64,000 nucleotides of DNA from Aquimarina sp. Aq78 (GTDB lineage Bacteria > Bacteroidota > Bacteroidia > Flavobacteriales > Flavobacteriaceae): NCBI RefSeq assembly GCF_900299525.1, contig NZ_OMKA01000001.1, positions 62,001-126,000 on the forward strand. The letters are read 5' to 3'. The notes below the pieces were generated by a model. The model did no database searches. It had not been told where the DNA came from and worked only from the letters and a program-made list of their open reading frames with translations. This document shows, piece by piece, positions 24,222 to 33,476 of the stretch; position 1 is the stretch's first letter, and the number at the start of each line of letters is the position of its first letter. The translations under genes and the position numbers were made by a program.

Positions 24222-25571
24222 ATGAAACGAAAACAAGTAAAAGTAAATGTATTGGCACTATCGATGATAGCTATATTGTCTATTGGATGTAGTAAAGACG
24301 ATGATGTACAACCACGGGCAGAAACTCCTGGTGAAACCCCAACAGCAGAAGTTAATAAGGTACCAGAGATCAGTGCTCAAACATTTACTGTAGCAGAAGA
24401 TATTGCAGATGATACGGTTATTGGTAAAGTAGCAGCTACAGATCCAGAAAGCAAAGCACTTACATTTACACTAACTAAAAATAGTGATGCTCTTTTTGAG
24501 TTAACTGATACGGGAGAATTAAGCTTGGTTGCTGATAAAAAACTAGATTTCGAAACAGTTACTTCACATACGCTTACCGTAGAGGTATCAGATGGAAAAC
24601 ATAAAGTTAGTGCAGATATTACGCTTGCTGTAGAAAATGTAGTAGAACCTTTTATTACTACCTGGAAAACTACTACCGTTAATGAAAGGATTGCTATGTT
24701 TATAAATGGTGGATTTACATACAACTATACTATCGATTGGGGTGATGGTACTATAGAAGAGAACAAAACTGGCTCACCATCGCATACTTATATAACAGCT
24801 GGGACCTATACCGTTGCTATATCCGGAGATTTTCCTGCAATAACATTGCGTGAGACCGGAAGTGCTTCAAAATTAGTAACAATAGAGCAATGGGGAGATA
24901 ATGAATGGGAATCTTTTTTAGAAGCTTTTATGTTTTGCGAAAATATGACCTATAACGCAACAGATATACCAAACCTATCTAAGGTAACCAATATGAAGTA
25001 TATGTTTTATGGAGCTACACTTTTTAATGGAGATTTAAGCAATTGGGATGTAAGTAATGTGACTAATATGGAAGGTATGTTTACTATTGCCAGGTCTTTT
25101 AGCGGAGATCTAAGCAATTGGGACGTGAGTAATGTGACGAATATGAAAGATATGTTTGCTAATACTAACTCTTTTAATAGTGACCTAAGTAGTTGGAATG
25201 TAAGTAAAGTGACTAATATGTATGCGATGTTTTCTCGTGCAGGCTCTTTTAATAGTGATCTAAGTAATTGGGATGTAAGTAATGTGACCAATATGTATGC
25301 GATGTTCTGGAATGCTACTTCTTTTACTGGGGATGTAAGCAATTGGGAGGTAAGTAAAGTAACCAACATGGAAGGTATGCTTAGTAATACAAAACTATCT
25401 ACAGCTACTTATGATGCATTACTTACCAAATGGGCAGCTTTACCAAATTTGCAATCCAATGTTACTTTTGGAGTAGAAGGATTGGTTTATTGTGATGCAT
25501 ATGCAGCTAGAAACATGTTAATAAACGATAAAAACTGGACACTCAATGGTGATAAGAGTTGTCCTAGATAG
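24222..25571 (+). CDS. Surface lipoprotein with cadherin, PKD-like and five BspA-type repeats
   Basis: A 449-residue paralogue of the 18908 protein. The ATG at 24222 was chosen because it aligns with the starts of the 22194 and 25879 genes (MKxxKQxKV); the longer GTG-initiated frame at 24192 and an ATG at 24219 are alternatives. Lipobox SIGC. The cadherin module is nearly the same as in the 18908 protein (VPEISAQTFTVAEDIADD). The PKD-like IDWGDGTIEENK motif follows, then five 25-residue DUF285 repeats instead of eight, and the same two-cysteine cap. The lower copy number suggests repeat loss or gain by recombination. Likely surface-exposed; ligand unknown. Confidence 0.87.
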   Translation: MKRKQVKVNVLALSMIAILSIGCSKDDDVQPRAETPGETPTAEVNKVPEISAQTFTVAEDIADDTVIGKVAATDPESKALTFTLTKNSDALFELTDTGELSLVADKKLDFETVTSHTLTVEVSDGKHKVSADITLAVENVVEPFITTWKTTTVNERIAMFINGGFTYNYTIDWGDGTIEENKTGSPSHTYITAGTYTVAISGDFPAITLRETGSASKLVTIEQWGDNEWESFLEAFMFCENMTYNATDIPNLSKVTNMKYMFYGATLFNGDLSNWDVSNVTNMEGMFTIARSFSGDLSNWDVSNVTNMKDMFANTNSFNSDLSSWNVSKVTNMYAMFSRAGSFNSDLSNWDVSNVTNMYAMFWNATSFTGDVSNWEVSKVTNMEGMLSNTKLSTATYDALLTKWAALPNLQSNVTFGVEGLVYCDAYAARNMLINDKNWTLNGDKSCPR

Positions 25572-25590
25572 GTAATTGAGGGAAATTTGT

Positions 25591-25628
25591 AAAAAAATAG
25601 GTTGTCTGATCAGACAACCTATTTTTTT
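25591..25628. terminator. Perfect palindromic terminator
   Basis: A 38-base perfect palindrome with A-run, TAGGTTGTCTGATCAGACAA core and T-run. It ends the 24222 gene. Confidence 0.85.
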
Positions 25629-25684
25629 ATCAGGTTTTGAATGTTCTATATTCAAATTAGCAATCACTTACTTTTAAAAAAGTG
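25629..25684 (+). repeat. 3'-flank repeat, copy 2
   Basis: Similar to 20512-20567 (shared core TTCTATATTCAAATTA), again directly after the terminator of a BspA-repeat lipoprotein gene. Confidence 0.7.
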
Positions 25685-25698
25685 CTCATACCACAGAT

Positions 25699-25878
25699 AT
25701 CAAATAAAGCATAGCGAATATCCAACAGCCTATAGCGAATACAAAACAACTTCTTTTCGTGATAAACATCTTGCTAGGTTTGCATCAAAATATCAATTAT
25801 TTAGAAACAAAATTACGTAAGCTCCTCGGGTTTTCTTTTTTTTGAAACCAGAGTATGCGCCTCAAAAAAAATGTACAA
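25699..25878 (+). repeat. Duplicated leader, copy C
   Basis: Aligns with 24038-24221 and, in its central part, with 22104-22142. Together with the terminator and the 3'-flank repeat it fills the gap between the 24222 and 25879 genes. It is taken to carry the promoter and 5' leader of the downstream gene. Confidence 0.75.
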
Positions 25879-27693
25879 ATGAAGAAACGAAAACAAATTA
25901 AAGTAAGTGTATTGGCCACGTTGATGATGGTTGTACTATCTGTTGGATGTAGTAAAGATGATGACGCACAACCTCAACCTCTTGTAGTTAATGAAGCACC
26001 AGTGATTAATGCTCAAACATTTACTGTGGCCGAAAATGTTGCTGATGATGTAGTAATTGGTACTGTAGTAGCAACAGATCCAGAACAAGCTTCGATTACT
26101 TTCGAACTTACTCAAAATAGTAATGATCTTTTTGAGTTGACCGAAGCGGGAGAATTAAGCTTGGTATCGGGTAAAAAATTAGATTTTGAAACAAATACTA
26201 CCTATACGGTTACCGTAGAAGTATCTGATGGTACTCATAAGGCTAGTGCAGACGTTACTATTTCTTTAGAAAATGTTGAAGAATCTTTTATTACGACCTG
26301 GAAAACTACGGCTGCTAATGAAGAAATTATTTTTCAACTTAATGATGAGCTAACCTACAACTTTACCATCGATTGGGGTGATGGAATCATAGAGGCTAAT
26401 GTAACAACTACCCCAAAGCATACCTATGTAGAGCCAGGTGTACATACCGTTTCTGTTTTTGGAGTATTACCAGCAGTTCAATTTAAAGATAAACCTGGTG
26501 AAGTTGAAGGAGATGGTGCGGTTTCAAATGCTGCAAAATTACAAACGATAGAGCAGTGGGGAGATAATGAATGGGAATCTTTTGCCGAAGCTTTTATTTT
26601 TTGTGAAAACATGACTTATAATGCTAAGGATATACCAAATTTATCAAAGGTAACAGAATTGCGATCTATGTTTTATGGTTGTGCTAAGTTTAATGGAAAT
26701 CTTAACAATTGGGATGTAAGTACTATAACAAGCGTGAGAAGGATGTTTGAAGGAACCAAATCTTTTAATAAAGATCTTGATCAATGGGATGTTAGTAATG
26801 TAACGGATATGACAGGGATGTTTAGTGGTACTACTTCGTTTAATGGAAATATTAGTACATGGGATGTAAGCAAAGTAGAGCGTATGGGATCTATGTTTTG
26901 GAATGCTACTTCTTTTACAGGAGATCTTAGCAAATGGAATGTAAGTAATGTAACTTTTATGGGATCTATGTTTTATAATGCTACTGCTTTTAATGGTGAT
27001 TTAAGCCAATGGAACGTTGGTAATGTAACTGAAATGGGGTCTATGTTTGGCCAGGCTTTTTCTTTTAATGGAGACCTTAGTAATTGGAATGTTGCTAATG
27101 TAGTCAATATGAGAGGAATGTTTTCTATCGCAAAGGTTTTTGCAGGAGATCTTAGTAAATGGGATGTGAGTAAAGTGGTATATATGGAGAACATGTTTAA
27201 TGGAGCTATTGCTTTTAATGGAAACATCGATGCCTGGAATGTAAGTAATGTAATTACTACCAAAGGAATGTTTACTCATGCTCAATCTTTTACAGGAGAT
27301 CTTAGTAACTGGGATGTGAGTAAGGTTGGTAATATGAATTCTATGTTTTCTTACGCTACATCTTTTAATGCAGATATTAGTACATGGAATGTGAGTAGCG
27401 TAGTAAGTATGTCATTTATGTTTAATAATGCTACGTCTTTTAATCAAGATCTTAGTACATGGGATGTGAGTAAAGTAATGAATATGTCTGGAATGTTAGA
27501 TGATTCTATGCTTTCTAATCATAATTATGATACGCTATTAATCGAATGGTCCAAATTACCAAACATACAATCTGATGTAACTTTAGGAGCAAAAGGTCTA
27601 GAGTATTGTAATGGTAATGTAGAAAGAAACACTTTAATAGTTGCAAAAGGCTGGACTATTACAGGGGATGTGGCTAAGATTTGCCCTAGATAA
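25879..27693 (+). CDS. Surface lipoprotein with cadherin, PKD-like and eleven BspA-type repeats
   Basis: A 604-residue paralogue from the ATG at 25879, which aligns with the related genes; an in-frame ATG at 25855 lies inside the shared leader and is less likely. Lipobox SVGC. The cadherin module (VINAQTFTVAENVADD) and PKD-like module (IDWGDGIIEANV) are more diverged than in the other two copies, and the PKD-like region has an insertion (KDKPGEVEGDGAV). Eleven DUF285 repeats follow, then a cap with two cysteines. Of the three paralogues this one is the longest solenoid. Adhesion or substrate binding at the surface is inferred from the BspA family. Confidence 0.87.
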   Translation: MKKRKQIKVSVLATLMMVVLSVGCSKDDDAQPQPLVVNEAPVINAQTFTVAENVADDVVIGTVVATDPEQASITFELTQNSNDLFELTEAGELSLVSGKKLDFETNTTYTVTVEVSDGTHKASADVTISLENVEESFITTWKTTAANEEIIFQLNDELTYNFTIDWGDGIIEANVTTTPKHTYVEPGVHTVSVFGVLPAVQFKDKPGEVEGDGAVSNAAKLQTIEQWGDNEWESFAEAFIFCENMTYNAKDIPNLSKVTELRSMFYGCAKFNGNLNNWDVSTITSVRRMFEGTKSFNKDLDQWDVSNVTDMTGMFSGTTSFNGNISTWDVSKVERMGSMFWNATSFTGDLSKWNVSNVTFMGSMFYNATAFNGDLSQWNVGNVTEMGSMFGQAFSFNGDLSNWNVANVVNMRGMFSIAKVFAGDLSKWDVSKVVYMENMFNGAIAFNGNIDAWNVSNVITTKGMFTHAQSFTGDLSNWDVSKVGNMNSMFSYATSFNADISTWNVSSVVSMSFMFNNATSFNQDLSTWDVSKVMNMSGMLDDSMLSNHNYDTLLIEWSKLPNIQSDVTLGAKGLEYCNGNVERNTLIVAKGWTITGDVAKICPR

Positions 27694-27712
27694 AAATATA
27701 TATAATGTCATT

Positions 27713-27744
27713 AAAAGAGGTTGTTATTTCTAACAACCTCTTTT
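27713..27744 (+). terminator. Rho-independent terminator
   Basis: Perfect 13-bp stem, arms AAAAGAGGTTGTT (27713-27725) and AACAACCTCTTTT (27732-27744), loop ATTTCT, with more T following. Confidence 0.85.
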
Positions 27745-27876
27745 TTATTATAACAAGTACTACTGTAGTATGAAAGAATTTGATATGAAAAAATAATGAA
27801 ATCGTAATAAGCTATTATCCCTAATCTCGTATTTTGTACTTTTAGGCTTTAAAATTAAAACTATCGAGAAATAGTA

Positions 27877-29334
27877 ATGGGAGTAGTCGTTAATCAAACC
27901 ATACGAAATATTATTATTACCTGTATGGGGTTTGGTATTGGAGCCATAAATACATTGTTCTTATTCACCAATTTTATGGACGAAGAACATTATGGATTGG
28001 TTTCTTACTTGATTACAGCTTCAAATCTAATATGGCCTTTAATGGCATTTGGTGTACACAATACTCTGGTGAAGTTTTTTTCATCCTATTCAGACCAGAA
28101 GCAACAGGATAAGTTTCTAACTATGATGTTGATCTTACCATTATTGATCGCTCTAATTCTTGGAATAATAGGTTCGTTTTTCTATACTACAATTCTGGAC
28201 TTATTTAGTAATAAGAATACGATAGTACAACCTTATGTTTGGACTATTTTTATTCTGGCGTTTGCAGTGTCTTATTTTGAAGTGTTTTTTGCATGGTCTA
28301 AAGTAAAGCTGAAGAGTGTATTCGGAAACGTAATGAAAGAGTTGTTTTTAAGGTTATGTATCAGTATTCTTTTGTTTTTGGTATATTTTAAAGTTCTTAC
28401 AATTCAGCAATTCGTATACGCACTTATGATTGCATATGTATTGCGTACTGGTATTATGCAAGTATATGCGTTGAAGCTTCACCGTTTTAGACCACAGTTC
28501 TCATTACCCGGTAATTATATTTCGGTACTTAAATATTCTGGATTGATATTGATTGCTGGCTCTGTGGCGACCTTATTAATTGATTTGGATAAGACGATGA
28601 TAGAGCGCTATCTTCTTATAGAAAATGTGGCTAAATATGGGATATGCGCATATATCGCTAGTGTGATTATAATTCCTTCTAGAGCTATGCACCAGATTAC
28701 ATATCCATTAACAGCTAAATTAATTAATGAAAAAGCAAAAGATCAATTGCGAGATTTGTATAAAAAAAGCTCTCTAAATCTTTTGGTAACCAGTGGATTA
28801 CTTTTTGTGCTAATTATTTGTAATGTACATCAGCTTTTTGAAATTATTCCTGATGAGTATGAACTGTTTATTTGGGTTGTAATTTTAATCGGAAGTGCTA
28901 AATTATTTGATAACCTTTTGGGAAATAATAATGCGATCCTATATAGTTCTGATTATTACAGAATGGTATTGTATATAGGAGTAGGGATGGCAATTCTTAC
29001 TGTTATACTCAATATGCTTTGGATTCCTGCTTTTGGAGTTACTGGTGCAGCTATTGCTACATGCATTGCAGTGTTTTGTTATAACTTTGCTAAGTTATGG
29101 ATTGTCTATGCTAAATTTGGGATGCATCCGTTTTCGAAAAAAACAGCTTTGGCATTAGTGTTAATTATAGCTTTTGTTTTTGGGTTTTATTTTTGGGAAT
29201 TACCATTTCATCCGATTCTTAATATCATTTTTAAAAGCATTATAATTGGCTTGGGATATGCTACTATTTTTTATATCCTAAAAGTATCTGTAGATATTAA
29301 CAATTTAATACAGAAAATCCCTCGAGATGCTTAA
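27877..29334 (+). CDS. Polysaccharide flippase (Wzx/MurJ-like, MOP superfamily)
   Basis: A 485-residue membrane protein with about 14 hydrophobic helices, no signal peptide and scattered charged residues inside helices, as in oligosaccharide flippases that move lipid-linked glycans across the inner membrane. The N-terminus (NQTIRNIIITCMGFGIGAIN then TLFLF) and the central ILIAGSVATLLIDLDKTMIE motif, with its Asp-Leu-Asp and Lys, match the family. The gene stands alone, not in a glycan cluster; the nearest glycan gene is the glycosyltransferase at 13525. Its last codons lie inside the terminator hairpin. Substrate unknown. Confidence 0.88.
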   Translation: MGVVVNQTIRNIIITCMGFGIGAINTLFLFTNFMDEEHYGLVSYLITASNLIWPLMAFGVHNTLVKFFSSYSDQKQQDKFLTMMLILPLLIALILGIIGSFFYTTILDLFSNKNTIVQPYVWTIFILAFAVSYFEVFFAWSKVKLKSVFGNVMKELFLRLCISILLFLVYFKVLTIQQFVYALMIAYVLRTGIMQVYALKLHRFRPQFSLPGNYISVLKYSGLILIAGSVATLLIDLDKTMIERYLLIENVAKYGICAYIASVIIIPSRAMHQITYPLTAKLINEKAKDQLRDLYKKSSLNLLVTSGLLFVLIICNVHQLFEIIPDEYELFIWVVILIGSAKLFDNLLGNNNAILYSSDYYRMVLYIGVGMAILTVILNMLWIPAFGVTGAAIATCIAVFCYNFAKLWIVYAKFGMHPFSKKTALALVLIIAFVFGFYFWELPFHPILNIIFKSIIIGLGYATIFYILKVSVDINNLIQKIPRDA

Positions 29335-29357
29335 AGCATACTACTCTGAGGGATTTT
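29314..29357. terminator. Terminator overlapping the flippase 3' end
   Basis: Arms AAAATCCCTC (29314-29323) and GAGGGATTTT (29348-29357), with a small inner GCTTAAAGC hairpin. It lies between convergent genes and includes the last coding bases and stop of the flippase gene. Confidence 0.75.
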
Positions 29358-29398
29358 CCAACTAACCAACCAAAAAATTTAATGTCTTATATGTTTTC

Positions 29399-30730
29399 TT
29401 AGCTTCTACTTCTGCTGCTACGAGAACGAGAATTGTTTGATCTCGATGCTCTGTTAGAAGTATTGCTTCTTTGTCTATTTATTGTTGCTCTGGACTTATT
29501 TGTTCTCTTACTACTATATTGACTGTTATTAGAACGTTTTGTTACATTACCAGAGTAATTTCTACCAGAACTTCTTTGTCTTCGAACCTGATTTGTCTTT
29601 GCTACAGTACTTCTAGACCTACTGCTTCTGTCATACTTAGGTCTGTTGGTTACAGCACTTCTAGTTCTTTGTTGAGTTGATTGAACTCTTTGTCTAGAAG
29701 GAGTACTTCTATTGTTTGATTGTACTCTCTGTCTGGTTTGAGTATTTCTACTCGTTGTACGTGTTCTTGTATTTGGCGTTACAGAACGTGTTCTGTTTAC
29801 ATTTCCAATTTTATTGTTATTTGATCTACTTCTGGTAGTAGTTCTGGTACCATAATTATTTGATCTACCTCTAGCACTACTTCTGGTGCTATAATTGTTT
29901 GATCTGCTACGAGTCACATTACTTTTATTGTAATTAGATCTGCTGCGAGCTACTCTACTACTATAGTTACGATCATTTCTTTTGTACATTGCTGTTCTAT
30001 GATCTCTTGTTCTATAATTGGTGCTTCTGGCACGAGAACCTCTATATCCTCTGTTATAACTTGATACTCTACTATTAGGTCTGTAATAATTACGACTTCT
30101 ATAAGGTCTGCTGTAATATCCATTATAATAATTAGATCTGTATACAGTATATGAACATCTATAAGGAGTATAATATCTTCTATATGGTCTTTCATATACA
30201 ATACATCTACTTACTACAGGTACTGTGAAATAAGCGTGAAACGGTCTATACTCATAATATCTGTTATATCTGTTAATATAACCTGTACAGTTTAAGAAAT
30301 TTCCGTAGTTATTATAATGAACATATAATCCACCAACTCTTGAGATACGTCCATAATTATTATAATTGATATATATGTCTCCAGCTTGTACAATTCTACC
30401 GTTATAGTCATAAAAGATAGGTACATCTTCTATTTGTACTACAGCTCCATAATCATCATACTGTACATAGGAATCATAATCATATCCAGAGTTAAAACTT
30501 ATGTTTACTCCAGGAGTATTAACTCCAATACTTACATTGCTTCTTTGTCTATTGATATAAAAATCAAATTGACCATCTGCATATACCGAAAAATTAATTC
30601 CTCCTTCAGAGAAGATAAATGATTTTCCATAATTGTAATATCGAGCAGATGATTCTGTATTCGTTTCGGAAGCGCTAGCCGTAAATGATGCTAACAATAA
30701 GCCTGTAAAAAGTAAAACAAAATTTTTCAT
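29399..30730 (-). CDS. Secreted protein with tyrosine-rich repeats and polybasic Arg/Ser tail
   Basis: A 443-residue secreted protein of no family I can name. Signal peptide at 1-21 (ending ASA). Residues about 35-150 form a domain with short repeats of the type Y-x2-YGRIxxVG-x3-I-x-YN, rich in Tyr, Asn and Gly, resembling YD-type strands. Residues about 150-230 are Tyr/Arg/Pro rich. From about 230 to the end the protein is almost wholly Arg, Ser, Asn and Thr, ending in RSRSSRSRS, and strongly basic. The N-terminal domain is related to the 33477 protein (EGGxxFxVYxDGxxDxxI), whose tail is acidic instead. Both have a TGGCAC-type upstream motif. Binding of nucleic acid, acidic glycan or the acidic partner is possible. 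Confidence 0.75.
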   Translation of the reverse strand: MKNFVLLFTGLLLASFTASASETNTESSARYYNYGKSFIFSEGGINFSVYADGQFDFYINRQRSNVSIGVNTPGVNISFNSGYDYDSYVQYDDYGAVVQIEDVPIFYDYNGRIVQAGDIYINYNNYGRISRVGGLYVHYNNYGNFLNCTGYINRYNRYYEYRPFHAYFTVPVVSRCIVYERPYRRYYTPYRCSYTVYRSNYYNGYYSRPYRSRNYYRPNSRVSSYNRGYRGSRARSTNYRTRDHRTAMYKRNDRNYSSRVARSRSNYNKSNVTRSRSNNYSTRSSARGRSNNYGTRTTTRSRSNNNKIGNVNRTRSVTPNTRTRTTSRNTQTRQRVQSNNRSTPSRQRVQSTQQRTRSAVTNRPKYDRSSRSRSTVAKTNQVRRQRSSGRNYSGNVTKRSNNSQYSSKRTNKSRATINRQRSNTSNRASRSNNSRSRSSRSRS

Positions 30731-30786
30731 AATCTGTGGTTTTAAAATGAGAACAGAAATTAATTTTTCATTCTCAATTTTATAGT

Positions 30787-30802
30787 ATCAAGCAGTGTGC
30801 CA
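30787..30802 (-). promoter_or_regulatory. Sigma-54-like promoter, TGGCACA-N4-TTGA
   Basis: Minus strand TGGCACACTGCTTGAT fits the sigma-54 -24/-12 layout TGGCACG-N4-TTGCW with two changes, including C to A in the -12 pair. Expected transcript start is near 30776, giving a 5' leader of about 45 bases before the ATG at 30730. The same arrangement occurs at 34210-34225. Confidence 0.5.
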
Positions 30803-30965
30803 AAAACATAAATACCTGATAAACAGTATTTTGTGTTTTTTTGGTGTCTAAAACTGTTCTACTCGTATGTACACTATCTAGAAAAGGATTATAAAAAGAT
30901 ATTCATAATAGGGGTAACAATATTCTTTGTGTATTGATATGAAGATGTAAAACTTTAAAAATAAG

Positions 30966-31949
30966 ATGATGAATACGTTAAAGAATATATTCGGAATGAT
31001 ATTGGTATTATTAACTGCTTTTTTGATAAGCAGTTGTTCAAAAAATGATGATGAACTGATACCGCAACAAGGAATTCTTGGTTATCAAGATATCCTGGGA
31101 TTTTATGAGGCAAATGGTGTACAAAAACAAGATTTTACAGTTGATGCAACTACAGGAGGTACTATTACAGGGGAGGATGGGACTAAAGTGATTTTTCCTC
31201 CAAATTCTCTGGTCGATAGTGATGGAAATTTGATTAGCGGTACAGTAGATGTTGCTATGAAAGAAATTTTTACGGCAAGTCAAATGATTTTGTCAAACAA
31301 ACCTACTAATGCAGTTAATTTTTCTGACGAAAATACCTTTCTTCTTTCTGAAGGAGAGACAGAAGTTGTGGTTACTCAAAACGGAAATTCTCTGAATATG
31401 GCACCAGGTACATTTTATCAGGTTCAGGTTCCATCTGCGGGAGGTGCTGATGATGATATGCTTCCTTTTGCCGGGACGGAAACAAATGATGGAAGTATCG
31501 TTTGGAATGCAACACGAGATGTAGGGATTGGTAATGGAACAAGTGGTATTGTGTATAATGCAGCTCCATCCTCTTATATCTATGATGTATTTGAAACGGG
31601 ATGGTCAAATTGTGATAAGTTTTATGCATATCCAGGGGCGAAAACCACAAATTATATCAATTTAACGAATAGCCCTAATGCTACAGAAACTGCTGTGTAT
31701 TTAGTCTTTGAAGAAAATAACTTGCCTGCTGTTGTTAAGATCTTTAATGCCGGGACTCCAATCATACAAAGCTATACAGACTCTTTACCAGTTGGGTTAG
31801 CAGTTACCTATATAGTCATTACTATCGAGAATAATCAACAGTATTTGGCGATTAAAAATGTAATTATCTCTGAAGAAGAAGAGCTTTCGTTTAATTTTGA
31901 ACCTAAAACAACACAAGAAATTTTGGACGTCCTGGCATTATTAGATTAA
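30966..31949 (+). CDS. Lipoprotein of unknown function
   Basis: A 327-residue lipoprotein (lipobox ISSC, Cys near residue 24). A beta-rich segment at residues 45-110 has the pattern GGTITGEDGTKVIFPPNSLV, then SGTVDVAMKEIFTASQMILS and NKPT, which is a recurrent Bacteroidota extracytoplasmic module placed at the start of larger surface proteins. The rest (about 110-327) appears to be one or two further beta domains with no motif I recognise. A second ATG three bases downstream is an alternative start. It is divergent from the polybasic protein gene and has its own strong terminator. Confidence 0.75.
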   Translation: MMNTLKNIFGMILVLLTAFLISSCSKNDDELIPQQGILGYQDILGFYEANGVQKQDFTVDATTGGTITGEDGTKVIFPPNSLVDSDGNLISGTVDVAMKEIFTASQMILSNKPTNAVNFSDENTFLLSEGETEVVVTQNGNSLNMAPGTFYQVQVPSAGGADDDMLPFAGTETNDGSIVWNATRDVGIGNGTSGIVYNAAPSSYIYDVFETGWSNCDKFYAYPGAKTTNYINLTNSPNATETAVYLVFEENNLPAVVKIFNAGTPIIQSYTDSLPVGLAVTYIVITIENNQQYLAIKNVIISEEEELSFNFEPKTTQEILDVLALLD

Positions 31950-31994
31950 GATTATAATTGGTTTATGGTTTAGATTGATATTGGATTATTATTA

Positions 31995-32028
31995 ATTATG
32001 GAGTGTTTGACATCAAACACTCCATAAT
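31995..32028 (+). terminator. Rho-independent terminator
   Basis: Perfect 16-bp stem (31995-32010 and 32013-32028) with a two-base spacer and a following T run, after the lipoprotein gene. Confidence 0.87.
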
Positions 32029-32088
32029 TTTTATATACGATACTTTACCAATTGTATCATTATATGGAAATAACGAATAGTTTATTTT

Positions 32089-33183
32089 TTACTTTGGAAA
32101 TAAACTTTTATCAATATTGGGGATTACTTTTAGTGCATTTTTATAGTATAGTTTTTTTAATACTTCATCATCAAGATCTAATCCATACATTTTCCAGAAA
32201 GCATGATATCTTTTGTAGTAGGGGAAATACTCATCGTTTGATTCTAAAACCCTGAAGTAGGTATAGTACTCTTCGGGGTTCCATGAATCTTTTCCGAACA
32301 TTACTCTGTCTTGGTATTTGGTAAGGAAAGCTTTTGCATTACGGGGTTGTCTACCTAATTCTGCTATGACCGCTCCAATCTCGCTATACATATTTGGCAT
32401 TTCATCCATAAGCTCAGCAAGTTTTGCAAGGTTGTTTCCGTACCAACCTAAATGTGCATTGATAAATTTGGTGTTTTTATGTTTTTTAAAAATATTGTGT
32501 TGTTCTTGTATAATGGTTTCCCAGGAACCGGTTACTTTGGAATCTCTTTTTCTTCTTGATCGCAGCTTAAGTTCTAGCCAGCGCTCATTTTTATTGTCAT
32601 GTGCATCCCAAAATGATTTTGGATCTGCAGAATGTATCAAAACCGGGATACCGAGTTGACCACATTTTTCCCATACAGGCCCTATTCTAGGATCATCGAT
32701 TTTAATACGGTTACCTTTACTATCTTTATTATCCATCCCCTGGCTTTTATAGATCTTCAATCCATTGGCTCCCATAGCTACATCTTTTTCTATTTGAGCA
32801 ACTGTTTTTTCTGTCCATCCAGGTTCATCTATTCCTTTAAGATCAATATTTGTAAATACGATGAATCTGTTTGGGAAATTTGTTTTAACGTTTTCTAGTG
32901 ATTTGATAAGATGTTCATCAGACCCTCTACCTCTTCCTGATAGATTTACCATAACACCCATGTTTAGTTTATCCATTTCGGTAACAACCTCTTGCAGATT
33001 TTGCGTTGGCATTCTAAATTGATGGTTATGAACATCGATAAAAGGAAATTTTGCTTTTTTAATTTCTACTCCGGGAACAACTAGAGTAGAGGGTGGGTCG
33101 TAGTCCTCGAATTGCATTTTTTGGGCATTTATTGATGCACTAACGATTATAAAAAACAATAAAAAAGTTTTGCAGAAATTCAT
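32089..33183 (-). CDS. Secreted amidohydrolase (Amidohydro_2, TIM-barrel)
   Basis: A 364-residue metal-dependent hydrolase of the amidohydrolase-2 family, exported through an N-terminal signal peptide (cleavage near SINA-Q). Metal-site motifs in order: DVHNHQF at the end of strand 1, the LKIYKSQG lysine region, HSADPKSFW, NAHLGW, and FGKDSWNP with the late aspartate. Family members are decarboxylases, lactonases or amidases acting on small aromatic or cyclic substrates; the exact substrate cannot be predicted. RSRRKRDSK near residue 215 is an unusually basic loop. The gene stands alone on the minus strand, convergent with the lipoprotein gene. Confidence 0.85.
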   Translation of the reverse strand: MNFCKTFLLFFIIVSASINAQKMQFEDYDPPSTLVVPGVEIKKAKFPFIDVHNHQFRMPTQNLQEVVTEMDKLNMGVMVNLSGRGRGSDEHLIKSLENVKTNFPNRFIVFTNIDLKGIDEPGWTEKTVAQIEKDVAMGANGLKIYKSQGMDNKDSKGNRIKIDDPRIGPVWEKCGQLGIPVLIHSADPKSFWDAHDNKNERWLELKLRSRRKRDSKVTGSWETIIQEQHNIFKKHKNTKFINAHLGWYGNNLAKLAELMDEMPNMYSEIGAVIAELGRQPRNAKAFLTKYQDRVMFGKDSWNPEEYYTYFRVLESNDEYFPYYKRYHAFWKMYGLDLDDEVLKKLYYKNALKVIPNIDKSLFPK

Positions 33184-33319
33184 ATTTTTTTGATTTGATA
33201 TTTATAGAAATGACTACTGGTGTAAGGTATAAATATATAATATTCATGCTGTCTTGAAAAAAGGTTAACAACACTTTAAAATTAAATAAGAAATGAGATT
33301 AATCAATTGTATGTGTTTT

Positions 33320-33397
33320 GCGTTAGGGATAGTAGTGTAAATCCCACAGCACGCCAATAGTGTGCGAGGAATTGCAACGGATAGCCCGCTCGAACGC
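33320..33397 (+). ncRNA. Candidate structured RNA, three-arm junction
   Basis: A GC-rich island in AT-rich DNA folds into a compact junction on paper: closing stem GCGTT/AACGC (33320-33324 with 33393-33397), hairpin GGGAT/ATCCC (33326-33330 with 33341-33345), hairpin GCAC/GTGC (33349-33352 with 33362-33365) and a third arm GAG/CTC (33366-33368 with 33389-33391). The phrases GCGTTAGGGAT, GGATAGCCCG and GAACGCCC look familiar from flavobacterial intergenic regions. It may be an Rfam flavobacterial RNA such as Flavo-1, but I cannot verify that; orientation is also uncertain. Confidence 0.5.
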
Positions 33398-33404
33398 CCT
33401 AAAT

Positions 33405-33443
33405 AAAAAACCCCGCTACCAAATACTCGAGGCAACGGGGTTT
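33405..33443 (-). terminator. Rho-independent terminator
   Basis: Arms AAACCCCG (33408-33415) and CGGGGTTT (33436-33443). On the minus strand it ends in six T, so it mainly serves the 33477 gene; it might also end a plus-strand RNA from 33320. Confidence 0.78.
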
Positions 33444-33476
33444 AAACAACTAACCAATCTTTATACAATCTATTTT

